NCBI GenBank assembly: GCA_022787145.1
Contig: JALFVM010000077.1
Span: forward strand, 1 to 56,801
Direction: 5' to 3'
Length of the DNA: 56,801 nt
Source: Lachnospiraceae bacterium
GTDB taxonomy: Bacteria; Bacillota; Clostridia; Lachnospirales; Lachnospiraceae
Below the pieces are notes generated by a model. That model was given only the letters and a program-made list of their open reading frames with translations. It had not been told where the DNA came from and did no database searches. Below are positions 1 to 7,248 of the stretch, one piece after another (position 1 is the stretch's first letter; each line of letters starts with the position of its first letter). The translations under genes and the position numbers were made by a program.

Positions 1-1
1 A

Positions 2-298
2 CATGACCGCACTCGTTCGAGAGGGATATCCCAGCGCAGACATTTGGAGAAATTTTCGCAGTTTTTTCGAGCATAGCGATTGCTCGCGACGCACTGTTTG
101 AGCACTGCGTGCGAGTTTGCGTCAAGAGCAATCCATAAGCGGCGCAGAAAAAGCAAGAAAATCGACATGCCTGCGCTGGGATATCCCTCTCGAACGAGTG
201 CGGTCATGAAAAAACTCCGGAAGAATCTACCACCCCTGCCGATGGAAAGTGTTCTGTTGACCAGGGAAATGGTGCACATACGATTACAAACAGGAATT
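2..298 (-). repeat. Structured hairpin repeat, copy 1 (at window edge)
   Basis: Positions 2-39 and 171-208 are perfect 38-bp inverted repeats, so the 207-bp core can fold into one long hairpin. An inner stem pairs 78-92 with 119-133. Positions about 209-298 are a diverged copy of the leader that precedes copy 2. Read on the minus strand, the core matches 30297-30503 with only about five mismatches by eye. No transposase or convincing gene lies in it; the short open frames are by-products of the repeat. Confidence 0.85.
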
Positions 299-341
299 AA
301 TGAGGATGATTGAGAACATATAGAATCAGGAGGTGAAAACA

Positions 342-1256
342 ATGACGATTACCCAGCTAAGATATGTGATTGCGATATCACAGGCGAATTCCATGAATGA
401 GGCAGCAAGACAATTGTTTATCTCTCAGCCGAGCCTTTCTGCTTCTTTGAAAGACCTGGAGGAGGAGATTGGGATTGAGCTGTTTCGCAGAACGAACCGT
501 GGTGTGATGGTGACACCGGAGGGCGAGGAATTTCTGGGATATGCAAGACAGGTTGTGGAGCAGTATCAGTTGATGGAAGCGCGCTATGTGGAGAAGAAAG
601 AGATCAAGAAAAAATTCAGTGTGTCCATGCAGCACTATACGTTTGCCGTCAATGCGTTTGTCGAGATGGTAAAACAGTTTGGCATGGATGAATATGAATT
701 TGCGATTCATGAAGAGAAAACGTATGAAGTGATTGAGGATGTGAAGAACTTCAAGAGTGAAATCGGCATTTTGTATCTGAATGATTTTAATCGGAAAGTG
801 CTGACAAAATTGTTTCAGGAATCTGGTCTGGAGTTCCATGAGATTTTAAAATGCGGCGTGTATGTATATCTCTGGAAAGGCCATCCGCTGGCGCAGAGAG
901 AAGAAATTGCACTGGAGGAGTTGGAGCAGTACCCCTGCCTTTCTTTTGAGCAGGGAGACTACAATTCGTTTTATTTTTCGGAGGAGGTCTTAAGCACTTA
1001 TGAGTACAAACAGCACATCAAGGCAAACGACCGTGCGACCCTGCTCAATCTGATGGTGGGTCTGAATGGATTTACGCTGTGCAGCGGAATCATTTGTGAA
1101 GAATTAAATGGCTCGGAGTATTGTGCTGTAAAATTAAAGTCAGACGAAGTGATGACGATTGGCTATCTCTCACGCAAGGGAACTGCCATCAGTTCCCTTG
1201 GACAGAAATATCTGGAGGAACTGGCAAAATTTCAGAGCGCGGCACGGTTGAACTGA
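342..1256 (+). CDS. LysR-family transcriptional regulator
   Basis: A 304-residue protein of the usual LysR length. The N-terminal winged helix-turn-helix occupies about residues 3-62 and contains NEAARQLFISQPSLSASLK followed by FRRTNRG, the classic LysR signature. The rest is the co-inducer-binding domain. ATG at 342 is chosen over an upstream in-frame GTG at 333 because an AGGAGG at 328-333 sits 8 bases before it. The 3' end overlaps the convergent PucR-type gene by 25 bp. Target genes are not evident; the amino-compound catabolic block to the right is the nearest candidate, by position only. Confidence 0.9.
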   Translation: MTITQLRYVIAISQANSMNEAARQLFISQPSLSASLKDLEEEIGIELFRRTNRGVMVTPEGEEFLGYARQVVEQYQLMEARYVEKKEIKKKFSVSMQHYTFAVNAFVEMVKQFGMDEYEFAIHEEKTYEVIEDVKNFKSEIGILYLNDFNRKVLTKLFQESGLEFHEILKCGVYVYLWKGHPLAQREEIALEELEQYPCLSFEQGDYNSFYFSEEVLSTYEYKQHIKANDRATLLNLMVGLNGFTLCSGIICEELNGSEYCAVKLKSDEVMTIGYLSRKGTAISSLGQKYLEELAKFQSAARLN

Positions 1257-1972
1257 CGAAGAAACTCCTGCACGATAAAAGCAGTCATCAGTTCAAAGCG
1301 TTCCGAAGGGGCATCAAGGCGATATCCGAGCTGTTCCTGCAGAATGCGCAGCCGATTGGTGACGGTATTTCTGTGACAGTAGCTTTGTGCTGCCACCTCT
1401 TTGACGTTTCCCCAATATTTCAGATAAAGAAACAGTGTATCAGAAAAATTGGTATTGTGCTTGTGGTCATATTCCAGCACAGCACCTAATTTTTGGTTTA
1501 CGTAGCGTTCCAGAAGAGAATTGTTGTTGATTTCCAGAAGAAGTTTGAAAAAATCCATGCCTTTTGAGGTCTGTGAATCCATAAAAATGCGGTTGTAGTA
1601 ATCTTTTGTAAGGTCATAAATATGGATATGCCAGGGCATGATAAACAATGGAAACGCATGTTCGTTGCAAAAATTTAAAATGGCAGGTGTCAGATCCGAT
1701 TGAAAAATATGTTTTCCAACATTCAGAATCAGGCCGCAGGTATGCCTGCTGCAGAGTACCTGGATAAAATGTAAAAGCCAATCCTCGGTATGATCGTAGA
1801 GTGCTCCGGTGGAGATAATCAGCTCTCCGTTTCTTAAAAAAGTTTCATTTGTCTGGTCTTCTGCTACATATACCCAGTTCATCTCACGGTCTAAGCCGTT
1901 TTCTCCTGCGAGGAGCTGCAGCTGATATTTTTTTCCTGTTTTTTCATAAAGGTCTGTTAAACGAATTGACAT
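1232..1972 (-). CDS. Short PucR-type regulator (N-domain plus C-terminal HTH)
   Basis: A 246-residue protein. The first 125 or so residues resemble the PucR N-terminal sensor domain (RLTDLYEKTGKKYQLQLLAG, LIISTG). The C-terminus has the PucR helix-turn-helix (about residues 190-217, EVAAQSYCHRNTVTNRLRIL). PucR/CdaR-family proteins are usually 400-550 residues with a GGDEF-like middle; here that middle is almost absent, so this is a compact version. It is divergent from the aminotransferase at 2177, with ATTGTGC dyads between them, so a local regulator of that block and of itself is likely by inference. The inducer is unknown. Confidence 0.8.
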   Translation of the reverse strand: MSIRLTDLYEKTGKKYQLQLLAGENGLDREMNWVYVAEDQTNETFLRNGELIISTGALYDHTEDWLLHFIQVLCSRHTCGLILNVGKHIFQSDLTPAILNFCNEHAFPLFIMPWHIHIYDLTKDYYNRIFMDSQTSKGMDFFKLLLEINNNSLLERYVNQKLGAVLEYDHKHNTNFSDTLFLYLKYWGNVKEVAAQSYCHRNTVTNRLRILQEQLGYRLDAPSERFELMTAFIVQEFLRQFNRAAL

Positions 1973-2001
1973 AGTTCTTCTCCATAGATGTATGATGATT
2001 T

Positions 2002-2031
2002 ATTATAGCACAAATTGTGCATGCGGCACAA
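2002..2031 (-). promoter_or_regulatory. Promoter of the PucR-type gene
   Basis: On the minus strand TATAAT (2002-2007) lies 18 bp downstream of TTGTGC (2026-2031). The -35 box lies inside the right arm of the dyad at 2014-2032, which suggests autoregulation. Confidence 0.5.
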
Positions 2032-2052
2032 TAACAGTGCAAAACATTGTGC
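2014..2052. promoter_or_regulatory. Candidate operator: ATTGTGC dyads
   Basis: ATTGTGC (2014-2020) and GCACAAT (2026-2032) form a perfect 7-bp dyad with a 5-bp centre. A second imperfect dyad, TGCAAAAC-ATTGTGCA, follows at about 2038-2053. They lie between the divergent pucR-type and gabT promoters. A related sequence recurs just downstream of the second aminotransferase promoter (about 3664-3680). Confidence 0.55.
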
Positions 2053-2062
2053 ATGGAATCTC

Positions 2063-2091
2063 TTGTAAAAGAAGAACATTTGTTTTATCAT
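2063..2091 (+). promoter_or_regulatory. Promoter of the gabT-like gene
   Basis: TTGTAA (2063-2068), a 17-bp spacer, then TATCAT (2086-2091). Transcription would start near 2098, only about 10 nt before the leader hairpin. Confidence 0.6.
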
Positions 2092-2108
2092 AGAGGACAA
2101 GACAAGGG

Positions 2109-2145
2109 CGTCAGGTATCACAGTGTTGATATTTGGCGTTTTTTT
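2109..2145 (+). terminator. Leader terminator-like hairpin before gabT
   Basis: Arms 2109-2119 and 2128-2138 pair over 11 positions with G-U pairs allowed, followed by seven T. It lies between promoter and start codon, so it would act as an attenuator rather than as the end of a gene. The preceding GACAAGGGCGTC matches the leader of the next gene. Confidence 0.6.
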
Positions 2146-2176
2146 ATGAAAGAATTATTTTTTGGAGGTTGAAGAT

Positions 2177-3532
2177 ATGTTAAGAGAAGATTTACCAAAA
2201 ATTATTACAGATACACTTCCTGGACCGAAGGCACAGGCAATTATTGACCGCAGAGCAAAAGCAGTTCCGAATGCGATTCGCTGTGGCTATCCAGTTGTGA
2301 TGGATCACGCAGAAGGCGCAATGATTGAAGATGTAGATGGAAACAAGTTCCTTGACTGGATTGGCGGTGTTGGCGTTTTGAACATCGGTCACTGCCATCC
2401 GGAGGTTGTAGAAGCTGTCAAAGCACAGGCAGATAAATACTTCCACGGTATGTTCAATGTAGTGACACACGAAGGATATGTAGAACTGGCTGAAAAGCTT
2501 GCCTCTATTGCTCCGGTAAAAGGTGAGCATGCAAAAGCATACTTTACAAATAGCGGTGCTGAGGCAGATGAGAATGCAGTAAAAATTGCGAAAGCCTTTA
2601 CAAAGAGACCAAACATTATTGTATTTTCCGGAGCGTTCCACGGACGTACACTGCTGACGATGTCCATGACTTCCAAGAAAGCGTATGCCGTTGGTATGGG
2701 ACCATTCCCAGATGGTATTTTCCGTGCACAGTTCCCGTATTATTACAGAAATCCGGCAGGAATGCCAGCGGATAAAGCATGTGACTATTATCTGGATTCC
2801 ATCAAAGCAGTATTTGAGCAGTGTGCACCTGCAGATACGATTGCTGCAATCGTGGTAGAGCCATTACAGGGTGAGGGCGGATTTATTCCTGCACCAATTG
2901 AGTGGATCAAAGCCGTAAGACAGATCTGTGACGATAATGGCATCATGCTGGTTGCCGATGAAGTACAGTCTGGCTTTTGCAGAACAGGAAGAATGTTTGC
3001 AACAGAGTACTGGAAAGAGGCAGGCGTAGAGCCGGATATCATTGCAACAGCAAAATCCATCGCAGCAGGTGTTCCTCTTTCTGCAATCATTGCAAGAGAT
3101 GAGATTATGGATGCTCCGGCACCGGGAACCATCGGTGGAACATTCGGCGGAAATGCACTTGCCTGTGCAGCATCCTTAAAAACAATCGAGGTGATGGAGC
3201 GCGACAATCTGGCAGGACGTTCTCTGGAAATCGGTGAGAAAGTAACGAAACGCTACAATGAGATGAAAGAGAAATACGAGTGCGTCGGAGATGTGCGTGG
3301 TCTTGGCGGTATGATCGGTATTGAGTTTGTAAAAGACAAAGAATCCAAAGAGCCGGACGCAGCGCTGACTTCTGCAATCATCAATGAGTGTGCGGCAAAT
3401 GGTCTTTTAGTAGAGGGCGCTGGTACTTATAACAACGTCATTCGTTTCCTTGCTCCTCTTGTTATGACGGATGAACAGTTAGAAGCCGGTCTTGATATCT
3501 TTGAGGCAGCGGTAGCAAAATGTGCAAATTAA
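2177..3532 (+). CDS. gabT: Class III aminotransferase, 4-aminobutyrate aminotransferase-like
   Basis: A 451-residue PLP-dependent aminotransferase of GABA-aminotransferase length. It has the phosphate-binding TNSGAEADENA stretch (about 124-134), FHGRT (154-158), the ADEVQSGFCRTG motif with cofactor Asp261, and the PLP lysine Lys293 in TAKSIAAG. It should move the amino group of an omega-amino acid or diamine to 2-oxoglutarate or pyruvate, giving a semialdehyde. ATG at 2177 is chosen because GGAGGT lies 8 bases upstream; an in-frame TTG at 2162 has no such site. It heads a block with a second aminotransferase, a permease and an Fe-alcohol dehydrogenase. GABA as substrate is a family-based inference. 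Confidence 0.87.
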   Translation: MLREDLPKIITDTLPGPKAQAIIDRRAKAVPNAIRCGYPVVMDHAEGAMIEDVDGNKFLDWIGGVGVLNIGHCHPEVVEAVKAQADKYFHGMFNVVTHEGYVELAEKLASIAPVKGEHAKAYFTNSGAEADENAVKIAKAFTKRPNIIVFSGAFHGRTLLTMSMTSKKAYAVGMGPFPDGIFRAQFPYYYRNPAGMPADKACDYYLDSIKAVFEQCAPADTIAAIVVEPLQGEGGFIPAPIEWIKAVRQICDDNGIMLVADEVQSGFCRTGRMFATEYWKEAGVEPDIIATAKSIAAGVPLSAIIARDEIMDAPAPGTIGGTFGGNALACAASLKTIEVMERDNLAGRSLEIGEKVTKRYNEMKEKYECVGDVRGLGGMIGIEFVKDKESKEPDAALTSAIINECAANGLLVEGAGTYNNVIRFLAPLVMTDEQLEAGLDIFEAAVAKCAN

Positions 3533-3626
3533 ATCGTTAGCAGTAAAAAAATAGATTAGCACACAATTCCAATATAATGGACAAAAAGAAATAGAAAAGA
3601 ACCAAAAAAGAAATAAAAAAAGATAG

Positions 3627-3655
3627 TTGACACTTTATCAGATGTGTGGTACAGT
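3627..3655 (+). promoter_or_regulatory. Promoter of second aminotransferase
   Basis: Consensus TTGACA (3627-3632), a 17-bp spacer, then TACAGT (3650-3655). A sequence like the ATTGTGC dyads (about 3664-3680, ATTGCACAAT) sits on the expected start site. Confidence 0.7.
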
Positions 3656-3691
3656 AAAGTTGTTCAAAATATTGCACAATTGATGACGAGG

Positions 3692-3726
3692 GCGTCAGAT
3701 ATCCGAAAGGAATCTGGCGCTTTTTT
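3692..3726 (+). terminator. Leader terminator-like hairpin before second aminotransferase
   Basis: GCGTCAGAT (3692-3700) pairs with ATCTGGCGC (3712-3720), followed by six T. It lies about 30 nt after the predicted transcript start and before the ribosome site. GACGAGGGCGTCAG at its 5' edge matches the gabT leader (GACAAGGGCGTCAG). Confidence 0.65.
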
Positions 3727-3757
3727 GCATTATTTTTTATAAGAGGAGGAAAAAATT

Positions 3758-4972
3758 ATGAAATTAAAAGACACAGGACTTACCGCACAGGACATTAAGG
3801 ACAAAGTAAATAAATATATGATAGAGACGTATGAGCGTTTCGATTTCCTTGCAGAGACCGCAAAAGATCAGTATATCTACGATGAAAATGGAGAGCCTTA
3901 TCTGGATTTCTATGCAGGTATTGCCGTAAACTCAGCAGGTAACTGCAATGAGAAGGTAGTAAAGGCTGTTCAGGATCAGGTTGCAGATATTATGCATACA
4001 TTTAACTATCCGTACACGATTCCGCAGGCACTGCTGGCTGAAAAAGTATGTACCACAATCGGAATGGACAAGATTTTCTACCAGAACTCCGGTACAGAGG
4101 CCAATGAGGCTATGATTAAAATGGCCCGTAAATATGGTATTGAAAAATATGGCCCGAATAAATATCACATTGTAACTGCAAAGATGGGATTCCATGGAAG
4201 AACCTTTGGTGCAATGTCAGCAACCGGTCAGCCGGGCAATGGATGCCAGATTGGTTTCGGACCTATGACATATGGTTTCTCCTATGCACCATACAATGAT
4301 CTTCAGGCATTTAAAGATGCATGTACTGAGAATACAATCGCAATCATGATTGAGCCGGTACAGGGCGAGGGTGGCGTGCATCCTGCCACACAGGAATTTA
4401 TGACAGGTTTAAGAGAATTCTGTGATGAAAACGGAATGCTCCTTCTGATTGATGAGGTTCAGACTGGATGGTGCAGAACCGGTGCCGTTATGAGTTATAT
4501 GAACTACGGAATCAAACCGGATATCGTATCTATGGCAAAAGCGCTTGGCGGCGGTATGCCGATCGGTGCCATCTGTGCAACAGAAGAAGTGGCAAAAGCC
4601 TTTACACCAGGTTCTCACGGAACAACCTTTGGCGGTCATCCTGTCTGCTGTGCAGCAGCACTGGCAGAGGTCAATGAACTGCTTGACAGAGACCTTGCAG
4701 GAAATGCCAAAGAAATGGGGGCTTACTTTATGGAGAAGTTAAATACACTTCCTCATGTAAAAGAAGTCAGAGGACAGGGTCTTCTGGTCGGTGTGGAATT
4801 TGACGACACCATCTCCGGAGTAGAAGTCAAACATGAGTGTATCCACAGAAGACTGCTGATCACAGCAATTGGAGCACATACAATCCGAATGATTCCACCT
4901 CTTATGATCACAAAAGAGGACTGCGACAAAGCAGTAGAGATCATCAGAGCATCTGTGGAAGCATTAGCATAA
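3758..4972 (+). CDS. Class III aminotransferase, acetylornithine/GABA aminotransferase family
   Basis: A 404-residue PLP aminotransferase nearer in length to ArgD than to GabT. Visible motifs are YQNSGTEANEAMIKMAR (about 108-124), FHGRTFGAMSATGQ (145-158), LLIDEVQTGWCRTG with Asp232, and PLP lysine Lys261 in SMAKALGGG. There is no arginine-biosynthesis gene nearby; it lies between another class III aminotransferase and a permease/alcohol-dehydrogenase pair. A catabolic role on an amine or omega-amino acid is therefore more likely than ornithine synthesis. It has its own strong promoter and leader hairpin, and a good AGGAGG ribosome site. Exact substrate unknown. Confidence 0.87.
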   Translation: MKLKDTGLTAQDIKDKVNKYMIETYERFDFLAETAKDQYIYDENGEPYLDFYAGIAVNSAGNCNEKVVKAVQDQVADIMHTFNYPYTIPQALLAEKVCTTIGMDKIFYQNSGTEANEAMIKMARKYGIEKYGPNKYHIVTAKMGFHGRTFGAMSATGQPGNGCQIGFGPMTYGFSYAPYNDLQAFKDACTENTIAIMIEPVQGEGGVHPATQEFMTGLREFCDENGMLLLIDEVQTGWCRTGAVMSYMNYGIKPDIVSMAKALGGGMPIGAICATEEVAKAFTPGSHGTTFGGHPVCCAAALAEVNELLDRDLAGNAKEMGAYFMEKLNTLPHVKEVRGQGLLVGVEFDDTISGVEVKHECIHRRLLITAIGAHTIRMIPPLMITKEDCDKAVEIIRASVEALA

Positions 4973-4983
4973 GAAAGAAACAG

Positions 4984-5022
4984 ACAAGGGAGTCTGACAG
5001 CAATGTCGGATTCCCTGTTTTT
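4984..5022 (+). terminator. Hairpin with T-tract between aminotransferase and kinase-like gene
   Basis: ACAAGGGAGTCTGAC (4984-4998) pairs with GTCGGATTCCCTGT (5005-5018) with one bulge, then TTTTT. It can end the aminotransferase transcript or attenuate transcription into the next gene 35 bp on. It also starts with GACAAGGG (4983-4990), as in the two leaders upstream. Confidence 0.65.
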
Positions 5023-5057
5023 ATGGAAGAAACAGGGGAAATGAGAGGAGTTGTTAT

Positions 5058-5672
5058 ATGAAGAAACAGTTTGTAATTTCGGTGGGTTGCGAATATGGAT
5101 GCCTGGGACCGGAAATCGGAAAGAGAATCGCCAAAGATCTTGGAATTGCTTATTATGACAGAGCTTTGATCGATGAGATTATTGAGGAAGCCGGATTTTC
5201 CAAAGATCTGGCAGAAAAGGCAGAAGCCGGTGTCGATATTCGTGGTAAATCTACAAAATCTGCGTTAGCAGGAGGTCCGACAAAATACGCAAACCTGACA
5301 AAACGTATGGTTTACATTCAGTCAGAGACAATTAAAAAACTCGCAGCGAGAGGCTCTTGTGTTTTCATCGGAAGATGTTCCGATCATATTCTGAGAGACC
5401 AGGATAACTGCCTGAACGTATTTATTTATGCGCCGGACGAAGTGAGAATCAAAAATGTTATGGAAGCACACAATCTGTCTCGTGATGATGCAGTCTTGCT
5501 GATTCAGAAGAATGATGAAATGCTTCATGCAAGATATAAACAGATGACAGGAACCTACCGGGGAGATCGACATAACAGACATCTGATGATTGATTCTAAC
5601 CTTCTGGGACTGGATGGAACAGTGAAACTGATTGAGCAGGTTGCAGCTCAGGTATTTGGCGGAGAGGAGTGA
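5058..5672 (+). CDS. Cytidylate-kinase-like protein with divergent P-loop
   Basis: A 204-residue protein of the cytidylate-kinase-like family (the kind often annotated Cytidylate_kin_2), recognised from the N-terminal ISVGCEYGCLGPEIGKRIA, AYYDRALIDEI, and the central FIGRCSDHIL. In typical members the nucleotide loop reads roughly REYGSGGREIAKKLA; here residues 11-20 read CEYGCLGPEI, so the Arg, Ser and second Gly are replaced. It ends at the start of the permease gene (TGA at 5670-5672) and so is tightly coupled to it. A genuine CMP kinase would be odd in this setting; a phosphotransfer or regulatory role on the local pathway is speculation. Confidence 0.75.
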   Translation: MKKQFVISVGCEYGCLGPEIGKRIAKDLGIAYYDRALIDEIIEEAGFSKDLAEKAEAGVDIRGKSTKSALAGGPTKYANLTKRMVYIQSETIKKLAARGSCVFIGRCSDHILRDQDNCLNVFIYAPDEVRIKNVMEAHNLSRDDAVLLIQKNDEMLHARYKQMTGTYRGDRHNRHLMIDSNLLGLDGTVKLIEQVAAQVFGGEE

Positions 5673-5677
5673 TGATT

Positions 5678-7219
5678 ATGGAAACAAAGAAATCTTCAGA
5701 ATTTGACAAAGTATTAGGTGCATGGGATATCCTGGTCATCGCTTTTGGTGCTATGATTGGCTGGGGCTGGGTAGTATCCTCCGGTGACTGGATTAAGACA
5801 GGCGGTGTTGTAGGTGCAGCACTTGGTTTCGTAATTGGCGGAATTATGGTATTCTTTGTAGGTCTTACCTACGCTGAGCTGACAGGTGCTATGCCGCAGT
5901 GTGGTGGTGAGCACGTATTCAGCCACAGAGCATTGGGACCGATGGGATCGTTTGTTTGTACCTGGGCGATTATCTTAGGTTATGTCGGCGTTGTATGTTT
6001 CGAGGCCTGCGCATTGCCTACGATTATTACATACATTTATCCGCCATTCTTAAAAGGATATCTGTATACGGTAGCCGGTTTTGATATTTATGCATCCTGG
6101 CTGGCGGTGGCCGTGATCGTATCCATTTTTATGACATATATCAACATTCGTGGCGTAAAAACAGCGGCGATTTTGCAGACAATCTTAACTGTCATCATCG
6201 GAGGTGTCGGAATTATCCTGATTGCCGCTTCCGCGATTAATGGTGATATGTCCAACTTGAATGGTCAGTATTTTGTGGGTGATTCTACAGGAAGTATCAT
6301 CAAAACTGTTTTAACCGTAGCAGTTGTAACACCATTTTATTTTATCGGATTTGATGTTATCCCTCAGGCTGCGGAGGAGATCGATGTGCCGCTGAAAAAG
6401 ATTGGAAAAATTCTGATTCTTTCAGTTGTCATGGCAGTTGTTTTCTATGCATTGATTATTTTGGCAGTTGGACATGTGTTAAATCCGGCTGAAATTGCTG
6501 CTTCTCAGAGCGGAACAGGTCTTGTGACTGCGGATGCGATGGGAAAAGCCTTCAATTCTACGATTATGGCAAAAGTAATTATTATTGGTGGTATGTGTGG
6601 TATTGCCACAAGCTGGAACTCTTTTTTGATGGGCGGAAGCCGTGCGATGTATTCTATGGCAGAATCTTATATGATTCCATGTGCATTTGCAAAGCTTCAT
6701 CCAAAATACAAAACACCGGTCAATGCACTTTATCTGATTGGAGCACTTTCCATTCTTGCACCTTTTGCAGGAAGAAAGATGTTGGTATGGATTGTAGATG
6801 CAGGTAACTTTGGCTGCTGTGTGGCTTACTGCATGGTTTCTATCTCTTTTCTCATCTTAAGATCAAAAGAGCCGAATCTGGAAAGGCCTTATAAAGTTAA
6901 AAATTATAAATTTGTCGGTGCTATGGCTGTATTGATGTCAGGATTTATGGTTGCCATGTATATCATTCCTGGTTCCAGTGCTTCTCTGGTATGGCAGGAG
7001 TGGCTGATGGCAGGCGGCTGGTGTGCACTTGGATTTGTATTTTGTGTGGTATGTAAGAAGAAATACAAAGAAAAATTTGGTATTCTTGTAGAGATTATCT
7101 CTGATGAGGACGCTGCTGCACTGCAGTCTAGTGATGAAGAAATTTCTGCTGCACTGGATGTTGCAATTGATGCAGCAATCAATAAAATTTTGTCACAAAG
7201 AAAAGTTATGGTACAATAA
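5678..7219 (+). CDS. APC-superfamily amino acid permease
   Basis: A 513-residue, strongly hydrophobic membrane protein with about 12 predicted segments. The first segment has the APC hallmark (ILVIAFGAMIGWGWVVSSGDW), followed by a glycine-rich second segment. A cytosolic C-terminal tail of about 60 residues is rich in Asp, Glu and Ala. Three in-frame start codons occur (GTG 5669, ATG 5672, ATG 5678); 5678 is preferred because GAGAGGAG lies 8-10 bases before it. Located between the aminotransferases and the alcohol dehydrogenase, it probably imports the amino compound they degrade. The substrate cannot be read from sequence. Confidence 0.88.
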   Translation: METKKSSEFDKVLGAWDILVIAFGAMIGWGWVVSSGDWIKTGGVVGAALGFVIGGIMVFFVGLTYAELTGAMPQCGGEHVFSHRALGPMGSFVCTWAIILGYVGVVCFEACALPTIITYIYPPFLKGYLYTVAGFDIYASWLAVAVIVSIFMTYINIRGVKTAAILQTILTVIIGGVGIILIAASAINGDMSNLNGQYFVGDSTGSIIKTVLTVAVVTPFYFIGFDVIPQAAEEIDVPLKKIGKILILSVVMAVVFYALIILAVGHVLNPAEIAASQSGTGLVTADAMGKAFNSTIMAKVIIIGGMCGIATSWNSFLMGGSRAMYSMAESYMIPCAFAKLHPKYKTPVNALYLIGALSILAPFAGRKMLVWIVDAGNFGCCVAYCMVSISFLILRSKEPNLERPYKVKNYKFVGAMAVLMSGFMVAMYIIPGSSASLVWQEWLMAGGWCALGFVFCVVCKKKYKEKFGILVEIISDEDAAALQSSDEEISAALDVAIDAAINKILSQRKVMVQ

Positions 7220-7248
7220 TAAAAAAGAAACAGGGGGATTGAGTGAAA

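Noticed and set aside
80-313. 77-residue open frame in the edge repeat
   Set aside because: It spans one arm and the leader of a hairpin repeat, has no ribosome site or protein-like composition, and its frame follows the repeat rather than coding constraint.
1232-1256. Frameshift or misassembly where the LysR and PucR genes overlap
   Set aside because: Both C-termini are of normal length and in frame; a short convergent overlap explains it.
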